From: an uncultured Armatimonadota bacterium
Lineage (GTDB): Bacteria; Armatimonadota; UBA5829; DTJY01
Assembly (NCBI GenBank): GCA_937875395.1
Contig: CALNCU010000014.1
Location: forward strand, 1 to 8,770
DNA length: 8,770 bases
Reading direction: 5' to 3'
Numbering within the stretch: position 1 is the stretch's first letter; each line of letters begins with the position of its first letter. The notes under the pieces are model-generated. The model did no database searches and was not told the DNA's origin. It worked only from the letters and a program-made list of their open reading frames with translations. Shown one piece after another: positions 1 to 6,810 of this stretch. Position numbers and translations under genes: made by a program.

Positions 1-579
1 AGAATACTTCTTTACAGCCTCTTCAAAGGAAAGACCGCCTTTTATCTCCTGCGCTATCTTTTCTATCTTCTGTTTGAGTTCTGCATCTTTTGCCGCAACA
101 TCTTTTGGATCTATATCTCTTGGCATAAGCACAAGTATATGCTGGGCTCTGCGGTATCCGGCCAGGAATTCAGGCGTAAACTTGAAGGATTTGCGAACTA
201 CACCTTCTGCCTGCAGACGCATCTTAAGCCTGGATGCAAGGTGCGAGAGTGTTATGTTGTTGCGCTTAAGCAGATCGGCAAAGCTCTGTCCGGGGGCAAC
301 GCTCTTCTCCATCTCGGCTATCTTGGCCGCAACCTGCGCATCAGTTACGTTAATACCGGCCTTTTTGGACTCCTGCGCCACCAAGGTGGCATCTATTATC
401 TCATCCAGGGTCATGGGGCCCTGCCAATCCATAAGTGTGGTTGTAAGTTTATCCCTGGTAATCTTTTCGCCGTTTACTATAGCCGCAACAGCCGGCGCAG
501 GTGCGGGTGCTGCAACTGCCGGTATTGCCGAAACCAGCGCCAGCCCTGTAAGCAGAACACAAATCCTTTTTATGGTCAT
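1..579 (-). CDS. SurA/PpiC-type periplasmic peptidyl-prolyl isomerase, N-terminal part (3' end outside the window)
   Basis: This is the first 193 codons of an open frame read from ATG at 579 down to the window edge, with no stop. Residues 1-24 form a signal peptide: a basic start (MTIKR), a hydrophobic core, and a likely cut after AVA near residue 23. A Pro/Ala-rich linker follows. The segment with VNGEKITRDKL (35-45) resembles the start of SurA/PrsA-type chaperone domains, and a helical region runs to about 140. AQHILV (145-150) is the typical first strand of a parvulin (PpiC) rotamase domain, and FEEAVKKYS (185-193) is the usual helix before its next conserved part, so the catalytic domain is cut mid-way. 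Inferred role: folding of exported proteins in the periplasm. Cys7 is not in a lipobox, so a lipoprotein is unlikely. AGGAG lies 6 nt before the ATG and a strong promoter lies just upstream, which indicates its own transcript. Whether it is a SurA, PpiD or PrsA orthologue cannot be told from the fragment. Confidence 0.85.
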   Translation of the reverse strand, partial: MTIKRICVLLTGLALVSAIPAVAAPAPAPAVAAIVNGEKITRDKLTTTLMDWQGPMTLDEIIDATLVAQESKKAGINVTDAQVAAKIAEMEKSVAPGQSFADLLKRNNITLSHLASRLKMRLQAEGVVRKSFKFTPEFLAGYRRAQHILVLMPRDIDPKDVAAKDAELKQKIEKIAQEIKGGLSFEEAVKKYS

Positions 580-583
580 TATA

Positions 584-591
584 GACTCCTT
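584..591 (-). promoter_or_regulatory. Ribosome binding site of the prolyl isomerase gene
   Basis: On the minus strand the sequence AAGGAGTC contains AGGAG (590-586), six bases before the ATG at 579. This is a standard Shine-Dalgarno sequence at the best spacing, and it decides the start of this edge-truncated gene. Confidence 0.75.
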
Positions 592-613
592 TCCAAAATG
601 CGGTCACCTAGCA

Positions 614-642
614 ATATTACTATGAAAGTCCACGCCAGTCAA
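614..642 (-). promoter_or_regulatory. Sigma-70-type promoter for the prolyl isomerase gene
   Basis: On the minus strand a -35 box TTGACT (642-637) is separated by exactly 17 nt (636-620) from a -10 box TAATAT (619-614). They match the TTGACA and TATAAT consensus at five and four of six positions. Transcription would begin near 607, giving a leader of about 28 nt that includes the ribosome binding site. This is the best promoter match I found in the window. It implies that the prolyl isomerase gene can be transcribed independently of the upstream deacetylase gene. The call is based on sequence only. Confidence 0.7.
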
Positions 643-760
643 CCGGTATAGGCCAATTAATTTTGCATGTTGTGATAAGAGATTGCATCTTTCTCATCCG
701 GCAGCCGGAATGTGGCCGAACGTATAATCTACGCATGCAACGGTTTAAAGGTTCCGGAGA

Positions 761-774
761 AGGTGAGTGCACCT
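761..774 (-). other. Short hairpin directly after the deacetylase stop codon
   Basis: A 5-bp stem AGGTG/CACCT with a CACT loop begins one base after the TAG stop (778-776). It is followed by TCTCC rather than a run of T, so it is a poor intrinsic terminator. The rest of the 580-775 gap holds the promoter described separately and a second small stem (697-709, TCCGG/CCGGA). I see no gene in it. Confidence 0.25.
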
Positions 775-775
775 G

Positions 776-2533
776 CTATGCAGGCGGCTCCGGTGTAAGA
801 AGTTCTGAGATTGTTACAAACCTGTATCCCCTGGCCTTTAATTCTACTACTATTTGCGGGAGCGCGGCAGTGGTTCCCGGCTCTCCGTTGTGCATTAGAA
901 CAATTGCTCCATCGCACGCATTTCTTATTACATAATCGGCCAGGCCCTGAGATTTGGCGCCTTCATACGGGCTGCATAGAAGCGTCCAGAAGATGCCTGT
1001 GAGCCCCAGCCGGGTTGATGCTTCTATGGTGGATTTGCTTGCGTTTCCTCCGGGCGGGCGGAAGTAGAGCGACGGTTTTCCGGTTGCAGCCCGGATTATG
1101 GCAGCGTTCTTTGAGAGTTCCGCCTCCACCTGCTCTGATGGAAGGGATGTCAGGTTTGGATGCGTGTAGGAGTGGTTCTCTATCTGGTGCCCGCGTGAGG
1201 ATATCTCCCGCACAAGATCAGGCTGCGCCTCTGCCCTGAAACCCACTACAAAGAAGGTGGCCGGAACCTCCAGCCTGTCCAGCACATCCAGCATCTCCCG
1301 CGTACGCTCGTTGGGGCCGTCGTCAAAGGTAAGGGCTATTTTATTACCGGCGGATGGCCCTCTTTTTACTACAGGCTGCCAATCCGTACGCTTTTTTCTT
1401 AAATCGGAGAGGATGGCGTCTACGTTCATGTACCGGGAATCATAGGCAGCGGCGTACTCAAGCTGCTCCATTCCCTTGTCCAAATCTCCCTGGGCGATAT
1501 ACGCCCGGCCAAGCTCGTAATAGGCAAACTTTCTGGATTCGCTCACCCGGATGCAGCTCCAGAGGCGTTCTGCAAGCTCCTCTGCAACGGGGCCTGTTTT
1601 AGGTCTGTAACCGGGCGAATTTGCGTTTTTTACCTTTACCCAGACGGTCTTGCTGCTTACTATGGACCCGGCTTCGTTCTTTCCATCTATCCTTATCTTG
1701 TGCAGGCCGTTTGGGTGCCTGATGGTGTTCCATTCAAACTGGTACGGTTCGTAGTTGGTTACCCCTACTATCTGATCGTCTACATAGAGCGAGACGTAAA
1801 CTACGTCATTTGCCCTTGATACGTCTGCCTTAAGGGTTACCATGCCGGTTGCGGAGGGGACTTCCGGGCGTTCTGCAGGCTTCCATGTAAGGCGTCCGCC
1901 GGGGAGCGCAACCGGTGATTTGGGATTAAATGTGGCGATTGGAGACCGGTTTTCATCAAAGCCGATGGGCGCCGGGGTACACAGCACTTCCTTGAAGATT
2001 TCTATAGCTGCGTCTTTCTTTCCGCTCTCCATAGATTCAAGGGCGCAGGTCTCCCGGCCGAGTGGAAGGGTTGTCTCTTCAAACATGCTCTTTTTGCAGG
2101 GGCGTCCGTTGATGTAGTTTAGGTAGAGTTCCAGCGAGGAGAGGTCTTGCGCGGAGGCAGGGTCTTTTTTTGCTGCATTAAAGTGTGCAGATGCCGCCGC
2201 CTCTTTGCCGCGCAGAAGGCTTAAGAGCCCCAACCCGTATTCAGCACGCCAGTCGCCCGGCTGAATTTCAAGCAGTTTTTTAAACTCCTGCTCGGCATCG
2301 TCCAGCCGGCCTGTGTGCAAGTAGATGGCTCCAAATGCAAGGTAGACAAGCGGGTCTCCATCATAAAGGGCAAGAGCCGCCTCTGCATCGGCCGCTGCTT
2401 CGTTATACTTCCCCAGCTCTATGTTGCATACGGATTCCCTTATGCTGTCCAGGTAGGCTGCCGCGCTGCACGGCACAGCATAAAGAAGCATGCCCGTTAT
2501 AAGCAGTATGATGAGGTTTCTAATCTTTGTCAT
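776..2533 (-). CDS. Secreted TPR / Ig-like / NodB polysaccharide deacetylase
   Basis: A 585-residue protein predicted to remove N- or O-acetyl groups from an extracytoplasmic glycan. Residues 1-25 are a signal peptide ending in CSAAA. TPR-like helical repeats cover about 30-125; 63-93 is the clearest. Residues about 228-302 resemble a bacterial Ig-like fold, with YVDDQIVG (250-257) and a Tyr-Pro-Phe-Trp pattern around 261-268. Another TPR-like pair lies at about 336-372 (AYYELGRAYIAQGDLDKG). The NodB (CE4) domain spans about 397-578. Its motifs are intact: TFDDGP (402-407, catalytic base and metal Asp), HSYTHP with metal His454 and His458, RPPGG (492-496), and LMH with His548. All key residues are present, so it should be active. 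Bacillus subtilis carries a deacetylase gene (ylxY) next to pnpA and mlpA, supporting a conserved neighbourhood. The ATG at 2533 has only a weak AGGA 13 nt upstream, and no better in-frame start is seen. The substrate is unknown: peptidoglycan or an exopolysaccharide are both possible. Confidence 0.9.
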   Translation of the reverse strand: MTKIRNLIILLITGMLLYAVPCSAAAYLDSIRESVCNIELGKYNEAAADAEAALALYDGDPLVYLAFGAIYLHTGRLDDAEQEFKKLLEIQPGDWRAEYGLGLLSLLRGKEAAASAHFNAAKKDPASAQDLSSLELYLNYINGRPCKKSMFEETTLPLGRETCALESMESGKKDAAIEIFKEVLCTPAPIGFDENRSPIATFNPKSPVALPGGRLTWKPAERPEVPSATGMVTLKADVSRANDVVYVSLYVDDQIVGVTNYEPYQFEWNTIRHPNGLHKIRIDGKNEAGSIVSSKTVWVKVKNANSPGYRPKTGPVAEELAERLWSCIRVSESRKFAYYELGRAYIAQGDLDKGMEQLEYAAAYDSRYMNVDAILSDLRKKRTDWQPVVKRGPSAGNKIALTFDDGPNERTREMLDVLDRLEVPATFFVVGFRAEAQPDLVREISSRGHQIENHSYTHPNLTSLPSEQVEAELSKNAAIIRAATGKPSLYFRPPGGNASKSTIEASTRLGLTGIFWTLLCSPYEGAKSQGLADYVIRNACDGAIVLMHNGEPGTTAALPQIVVELKARGYRFVTISELLTPEPPA

Positions 2534-2574
2534 TAGAACCGGCCTGTCCTTGTGTTCTGGATGGATACGCGAAA

Positions 2575-2597
2575 GGGAGCGGATAGCCCCCGCCCCC
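2575..2597 (-). terminator. G-rich hairpin between dedA and the deacetylase, possible weak terminator or attenuator
   Basis: On the minus strand GGGGGCGG (2597-2590) pairs with CCGCTCCC (2582-2575) in an 8-bp, very GC-rich stem with one G-U pair and a 7-nt loop. TTTC follows. The stem is strong but the T-run is only three bases, so termination would be partial at best. It sits about 30 nt after the DedA stop and 41 nt before the deacetylase ATG. This is where an operon boundary or step-down in expression would be expected. I see no good promoter between it and the deacetylase start. Confidence 0.4.
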
Positions 2598-2626
2598 TCC
2601 TAATATATCTTACGTATTAAACCGGC

Positions 2627-3247
2627 CTATTGTTCCTGTTCAGGTTTAAGGTGGTGGTACAGGAACACCCCCAGCCCAATTAGAATAAAGGCGCCTATCA
2701 CTATATCTGCGCCGTGGAAATAGCCTCTTATGCTATTCCAGTTCTTGCCCAGTATCATTCCAATGTAGGTTAAAAAGTAGCACCAGGGCAGAGAACCTAC
2801 AAAGGAGTAGACCAGGAACCTGCCGAAATGCATCTTTGAGACCCCTGCCGGAAAGGATATGAAGGTGCGGATTACCGGCAGCAGCCGGCTTATAAAGACA
2901 ACCGGCTCCCCGTACTTTCCGAACCATTCGTCCGCCCGGATTATATCATGCTTGCGTATTAGAAGATATTTGCCGTACTTGAAGAGGAACGGGCGCCCCC
3001 CGTGCATCCCGGCATAGTACGCTACGGCAGACCCCACGGCGCATCCAAACGCTCCGGCAAAGGATGTGATATGGAAGTTAAATCTGCCTGCAAAGACCAG
3101 GTACCCGGAGAAGGGCATTATGATCTCGCTTGGAAGCGGTATGCAGGCGCTCTCTATGGCCATCATGGCGGCTACTCCTGCATAGCCCATAGCGCTGATC
3201 TGGTTGCTTATCCACATTCCTACTAAATGAAGAATACCTTCAAACAA
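2627..3247 (-). CDS. DedA-family (SNARE-associated/VTT domain) inner-membrane protein
   Basis: A 206-residue, strongly hydrophobic protein of usual length for the family. It has the family signatures: Glu32 followed by PLPSE (37-41) in the first re-entrant segment, and FISRLLPVIRTF (118-129) with Arg121, Pro124 and Arg127. Membrane or re-entrant segments lie at about 22-54, 62-80, 116-136, 144-167 and 180-198. DedA proteins support membrane potential and envelope integrity, and some (UptA of B. subtilis) flip undecaprenyl phosphate, the carrier used for cell-wall synthesis. That role would suit this operon but is inferred. The start is TTG at 3247: it has a perfect AGGAGG five bases upstream, while the next ATG (3217, residue 11) has none. 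It lies 23 nt after the RNase J stop, so it is very probably co-transcribed with it. Confidence 0.9.
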   Translation of the reverse strand: MFEGILHLVGMWISNQISAMGYAGVAAMMAIESACIPLPSEIIMPFSGYLVFAGRFNFHITSFAGAFGCAVGSAVAYYAGMHGGRPFLFKYGKYLLIRKHDIIRADEWFGKYGEPVVFISRLLPVIRTFISFPAGVSKMHFGRFLVYSFVGSLPWCYFLTYIGMILGKNWNSIRGYFHGADIVIGAFILIGLGVFLYHHLKPEQEQ

Positions 3248-3252
3248 TGGAG

Positions 3253-3258
3253 CCTCCT
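3253..3258 (-). promoter_or_regulatory. Perfect Shine-Dalgarno that sets a TTG start for dedA
   Basis: The minus-strand sequence AGGAGG is 5 nt before the TTG at 3247. It is the strongest ribosome binding site I saw in the window. It compensates for a weak initiation codon and argues against the internal ATG at 3217. Confidence 0.75.
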
Positions 3259-3270
3259 GATAATTTATTC

Positions 3271-4941
3271 TTAAATTTCCATTATAACCGGTATTACCAT
3301 TGGGCGCCGGTGGGTTCTGGCATACAGGCGTTTTGCAACTGCAGACCTTAGGTCCTGCTTAACGGTAGCCCACTCTTCGGCCGCCTCATCCGACATGCCC
3401 TGTACGGTTTCAATAGCCACCTGTTTAGCTTCTTCCACCAATGCCTCTGCCTCATCCATATAGATGAATCCACGGGAGATAACATCCGGCCCGGCCACTA
3501 TATCCCCGGTTACGCGGTCTATGCTTATGATGACCACAAAGATGCCATCGTCTGCAAGGTGGCGGCGGTCTCTTAAAACAATATCTCCTACATCCCCTAT
3601 GCCAATGCCGTCTACAAGGACGTACCCGGCGGTGACTCTTGGGAGCATGCTTGCCCCATCTGCCCCTACCTCAAGCACATCCCCCGCCTCCATCCTGAAG
3701 ATGTTCTCCTTTGGCATTCCGGTTTCGTGCGCAAGCTCGGAATATTTTACCACGTGGCGGTATTCCCCATGCACGGGAACGGTATACCTGGGTTTTGTAA
3801 GGTTCAACATAAGCTTAAGTTCTTCCCGGTTTGCATGGCCGGAGACGTGGACAAAATCTATGGCATCGTATATTACATCTGCGCCGCGTTTGAAGAGCTG
3901 GTTTATCATACGCATTACAAGGCTCTCGTTGCCCGGGATTGAGGTGGCGGAGATTATTACCGTGTCGCCGGGCTGCACCTTTACCAGCTTGTGATCGTTT
4001 GTGGCTATGCGAGTGAGCGCAGACATGGGTTCGCCCTGGCTCCCGGTGGTCATTACAACCACCTTGTCCGGCGGATAATCGCTTATCTCTTTAAGCTCTA
4101 TCTTTACGCCTTCCGGGATTGTAAGGTAACCCAGGCGCTCGGCAATCTCTGTGTTCTGCGCCATGCTTCTGCCCACCACGGCAACCTTTCTATCGTAAAG
4201 ATCGGCCGTGTTGTATACCTGCTGCATGCGGTGTATGTTGGAGGCGAATGTGGCTATTATAATCTTGCCGAAGGAGCGGCTGAAGATTTCTTCAAACTTA
4301 TTCCCTACAACGCGTTCAGAGGGGACGTAGCCGGGTTTTTCTACGTTTGTGCTATCGCTTAGAAGCACGGAGACGCCCTCCAGGCCCAGTTGGGTGAACT
4401 TGCCAAAGTCCACCACCTTGCCGTCAATGGGAGTCTGATCAAACTTGAAATCCCCCGTATGCACTATTATGCCAAAAGGGAACCTTAGGGCTATGGCAAA
4501 GCCGTCCGGGATGCTGTGGCTTACCCGGATGGTTTCCACATCAAAATTCCCTATTTTAAACCGATCGCCGGGTTCTACCTGGTGCAGTTCCGTAGTATCA
4601 AGCAGGGAATGCTCTTCCAGCTTTGCCTGGAGCAGGCCAAGGGTAAGGCCGGAACCCCATATCGGCACATTTAATCGCGGCAGTACGTAGGGGATGGCGC
4701 CTATATGGTCTTCATGGCCGTGCGTAAGCAGCATCCCTTTCACCTTGTCTGCATTTTCAACAAGATAGGTGATATCCGGGATAACTATATCCACGCCCAG
4801 AAGCTCTTCATCAGGGAACATTAGGCCGCAATCTATTATTAGTATCTCGCCGCCGTATTCTATGGCGGTCATGTTTTTGCCTATCTCCCCAACGCCGCCA
4901 AGTGTTATTATTTTTGCGCTGCCATTCTCTATTTCACTCAT
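3271..4941 (-). CDS. rnj: Ribonuclease J (metallo-beta-lactamase / beta-CASP)
   Basis: RNase J combines 5'-3' exonuclease and endonuclease activity and takes part in mRNA decay and rRNA maturation in the cytoplasm. From the Met at 4941 the protein has 556 residues, the family's normal size. It opens with the typical ITLGGVGEIGKNM. The metal site is complete: HGHEDH (74-79), His142 (SHSIPD) and Asp164 (HTGDF). The beta-CASP part carries ATFASN (about 230-235), TGSQGEP (299-305), SGHANREEL (367-375) and the returning HGEYRH (391-396). The C-terminal domain runs to RRPMVIPVIMEI. Two starts are possible. ATG at 4956, 4 nt after the asd stop, adds MERCV but has a poor ribosome site. ATG at 4941 has GGAG (4954-4951) 9 nt upstream and gives an N-terminus that fits the family, so I prefer it. 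Whether it corresponds to J1 or J2 cannot be decided. Its B. subtilis positional counterpart downstream of asd/dapA is rnjB. Confidence 0.95.
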   Translation of the reverse strand: MSEIENGSAKIITLGGVGEIGKNMTAIEYGGEILIIDCGLMFPDEELLGVDIVIPDITYLVENADKVKGMLLTHGHEDHIGAIPYVLPRLNVPIWGSGLTLGLLQAKLEEHSLLDTTELHQVEPGDRFKIGNFDVETIRVSHSIPDGFAIALRFPFGIIVHTGDFKFDQTPIDGKVVDFGKFTQLGLEGVSVLLSDSTNVEKPGYVPSERVVGNKFEEIFSRSFGKIIIATFASNIHRMQQVYNTADLYDRKVAVVGRSMAQNTEIAERLGYLTIPEGVKIELKEISDYPPDKVVVMTTGSQGEPMSALTRIATNDHKLVKVQPGDTVIISATSIPGNESLVMRMINQLFKRGADVIYDAIDFVHVSGHANREELKLMLNLTKPRYTVPVHGEYRHVVKYSELAHETGMPKENIFRMEAGDVLEVGADGASMLPRVTAGYVLVDGIGIGDVGDIVLRDRRHLADDGIFVVIISIDRVTGDIVAGPDVISRGFIYMDEAEALVEEAKQVAIETVQGMSDEAAEEWATVKQDLRSAVAKRLYARTHRRPMVIPVIMEI

Positions 4942-4960
4942 TACGCAACGCTCCATGCTG

Positions 4961-5998
4961 CTACCGGCATCTCTTCACCAGCCCCTTTTTGATAAGGAGT
5001 TCCGCAATCTGTACTGCGTTCAGCGCGGCTCCCTTCCTTAGGTTGTCCGATACAACCCACATGTTGAGGCCGGTGGGGATGTATGGGTCTTCCCTCAGGC
5101 GGCCTATAAATACCTCATCGCGCCCGGAAGCCTCTATGGGCATGGGGTAGCTTCTAAAATTGGCATCCTTTGCCGTGGGTTTGCATTCATCCACCATGGC
5201 TATTCCGGGAGACTTGGAGAGGATTTCAAACGCCTCTGCAGCGGAAATCTTCTCTTCGGTTTCTATGTATACGCTTTCTGAGTGGGAGTTGAACACGGGT
5301 ACGCGCACCGTGGTGGGAGTTACCTTTATCTCCGGATCGCCCAGTATTTTATGCGTCTCTTCCACCATCTTCCACTCTTCCGAGGTGTACCCATCCGTGC
5401 GGAAGCTGCCTATGTGCGGCAGCAGGTTGAAGGCTATCTGGTACGGATAGGAGTTGGTGGACATTACCTTCTGCCCGTGGGTTAGAAGTATGGATTGCTG
5501 CTCCAGCTCTTCAATGGCATCGCGGCCCGTGCCGGAGACGGCCTGGTAGGTGCTGACGATTATTCTTTTTATTCTGGAACGCATATGCAGCGGTTTAAGG
5601 GCCACTACCATCTGGGTGGTGGAGCAGTTGGGATTGGCGATTATTCCGCAGTGCCTGTCAACATCGTCCGGGTTGCATTCCGGTACTACCAGCGGCACCT
5701 TTGGGTCCATCCTGAAGGTGGCGGAGTTATCTACTACAATTGCGCCCCGCTTGGCTGCCTCCCAGGCATAGGTCTGGCTGGCGTTCTCCGTGCCGGCAAA
5801 GAGGGCTATATCCACCCCGTCAAACTCTTCCGGCGTGGTAGCCCGGACGGCGTAGCTTTTGCCGCCAACCTCTATTTCTCTTGCAGACCTTGCAAGAATC
5901 TTTAAACTTTTTACCGGGAAGCTGCGCTGCTCAAGCACGCCCAGCATCTCTTCTCCCACGGCCCCGGCACCTACAATTGCAATATTATATTTTTCCAC
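4961..5998 (-). CDS. asd: Aspartate-semialdehyde dehydrogenase
   Basis: Reduces L-aspartyl-4-phosphate to aspartate semialdehyde with NADPH, the branch point to lysine/diaminopimelate, threonine and methionine. The 345-residue length is normal. The N-terminal Rossmann loop GAGAVGEEM (10-18) differs from the common GATGAVG by an Ala for Thr. DNSATFRM (90-97) follows. The catalytic cysteine is Cys125 in NPNCSTTQ (122-129), followed by STYQAVSGTGRDA (149-161). The catalytic His239 is in RVPVFNSHS (232-240), and the C-terminal WVVSDNLRKGAALNAVQIAE (314-333) is close to the family consensus. It belongs to the bacterial (non-fungal) Asd group. The start is GTG at 5998, with AAAGGG six bases upstream. 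It lies 17 nt after the dapB stop and 4-19 nt before the RNase J gene, indicating one transcript. Its role beside dapB points to diaminopimelate for peptidoglycan and lysine. Confidence 0.96.
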   Translation of the reverse strand: MEKYNIAIVGAGAVGEEMLGVLEQRSFPVKSLKILARSAREIEVGGKSYAVRATTPEEFDGVDIALFAGTENASQTYAWEAAKRGAIVVDNSATFRMDPKVPLVVPECNPDDVDRHCGIIANPNCSTTQMVVALKPLHMRSRIKRIIVSTYQAVSGTGRDAIEELEQQSILLTHGQKVMSTNSYPYQIAFNLLPHIGSFRTDGYTSEEWKMVEETHKILGDPEIKVTPTTVRVPVFNSHSESVYIETEEKISAAEAFEILSKSPGIAMVDECKPTAKDANFRSYPMPIEASGRDEVFIGRLREDPYIPTGLNMWVVSDNLRKGAALNAVQIAELLIKKGLVKRCR

Positions 5999-6015
5999 GG
6001 CGTTCCCTTTCTCCG

Positions 6016-6804
6016 TTATATTATGTTTTCAAGCCCATAGACTACTTCTTTAAGCCCACGGGCGTGCCTGAGCGCCATTAGAACGCCCGGCATGAATGAT
6101 TTTCTATCTATGGAATCGTGCCTTATTGTAAGAGTCTGCCCCAGACCCCCAAATATTACTTCCTGGTGCGCCACAAGGCCCGGCAGGCGGACGCTGTGTA
6201 TGTGCACGCCGTCCAGGTTTTCGCCCCGGGCGCAGGTATCTTCCCCTGCCGCCTTAAAATCCTCCCTGCGGGCGGCTGCTATCATTTGCGCAGTCTTTAT
6301 TGAGGTGCCGGAGGGCGCATCAAGCTTTTTATCATGGTGAAGCTCTATTATCTCTACGGCGGGCAGGTACTTTGCCGCCTCCGCCGCAAACTTCATCATA
6401 AGGATTGCGCCTATTGCAAAGTTGGGCGCAACAATGGCCCCTACTCCGTATGTCTTTGCAAGAGAGCGCATCTCTTCCAAATCTTCCGGGCTGATGCCGG
6501 TGGTTCCTATAACCGGCACTACGCCGTGCTTCATGCAGGTTCGGATGTCTTGCATGGCGGCGGAGGGGACGCAGAAGATGACGGCTGCATCTGCCTCTGT
6601 ATGCTCAAAGACCGCTCCAAGCGTCTTTTCTACTACTACGGGCGCAGCAGCACCCGGTATCTCTTCTACGGTGCTGATGTTAAATATGGGGTCAGCCTTG
6701 CCTGTAAGAGAGAACTCCGCCCCGGCGGAGAGGACTGCGCCCACTACCTCGCTGCCCATGCGCCCGCCTGCGCCGGAGACTACTACTCTGATTGCTTCAC
6801 TCAA
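6016..6804 (-). CDS. dapB: 4-Hydroxy-tetrahydrodipicolinate reductase
   Basis: Reduces 4-hydroxy-tetrahydrodipicolinate (the product of DapA) to tetrahydrodipicolinate with NAD(P)H, in the diaminopimelate/lysine pathway. At 262 residues it is of normal length. The cofactor loop is GAGGRMG (11-17). GTTG is at 100-103 and APNFAIG at 126-132. The active-site signature ELHHDKKLDAPSGTS (154-168) is intact, with His156/His157, Lys159/Lys160 and DAPSGT. One oddity: the strand that usually reads V-I-D-F-T-x-P near the nicotinamide is VIFCVP (75-80) here. The start is TTG at 6804, 6 nt after the M16 stop. The only ribosome-site-like sequence (AAAGG) is 12 nt upstream, inside the end of the M16 gene, so translational coupling is likely. 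No dapA is present in the window. Confidence 0.95.
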   Translation of the reverse strand: MSEAIRVVVSGAGGRMGSEVVGAVLSAGAEFSLTGKADPIFNISTVEEIPGAAAPVVVEKTLGAVFEHTEADAAVIFCVPSAAMQDIRTCMKHGVVPVIGTTGISPEDLEEMRSLAKTYGVGAIVAPNFAIGAILMMKFAAEAAKYLPAVEIIELHHDKKLDAPSGTSIKTAQMIAAARREDFKAAGEDTCARGENLDGVHIHSVRLPGLVAHQEVIFGGLGQTLTIRHDSIDRKSFMPGVLMALRHARGLKEVVYGLENII

Positions 6805-6810
6805 AATATT

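Noticed and set aside
139..651. Plus-strand open frames opposite the prolyl isomerase gene (170 and 183 codons)
   Set aside because: They run antisense to a frame with a signal peptide and SurA/PpiC features, show no recognisable domain and have low-complexity translations.
697..709. Small stem TCCGG/CCGGA downstream of the deacetylase gene
   Set aside because: Only 5 bp with a 3-nt loop and no T-run on the minus strand; not enough for a terminator call.
2537..2628. Repeated 9-mer AACCGGCCT (2537-2545 and 2620-2628) around the G-rich hairpin
   Set aside because: Only two short copies, and the second overlaps the DedA stop codon. AACCGG-like words recur elsewhere in the window, so chance is a sufficient explanation.
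5495..5905. Plus-strand open frame of 136 codons opposite asd
   Set aside because: Antisense shadow of a fully conserved asd; no ribosome site or domain.
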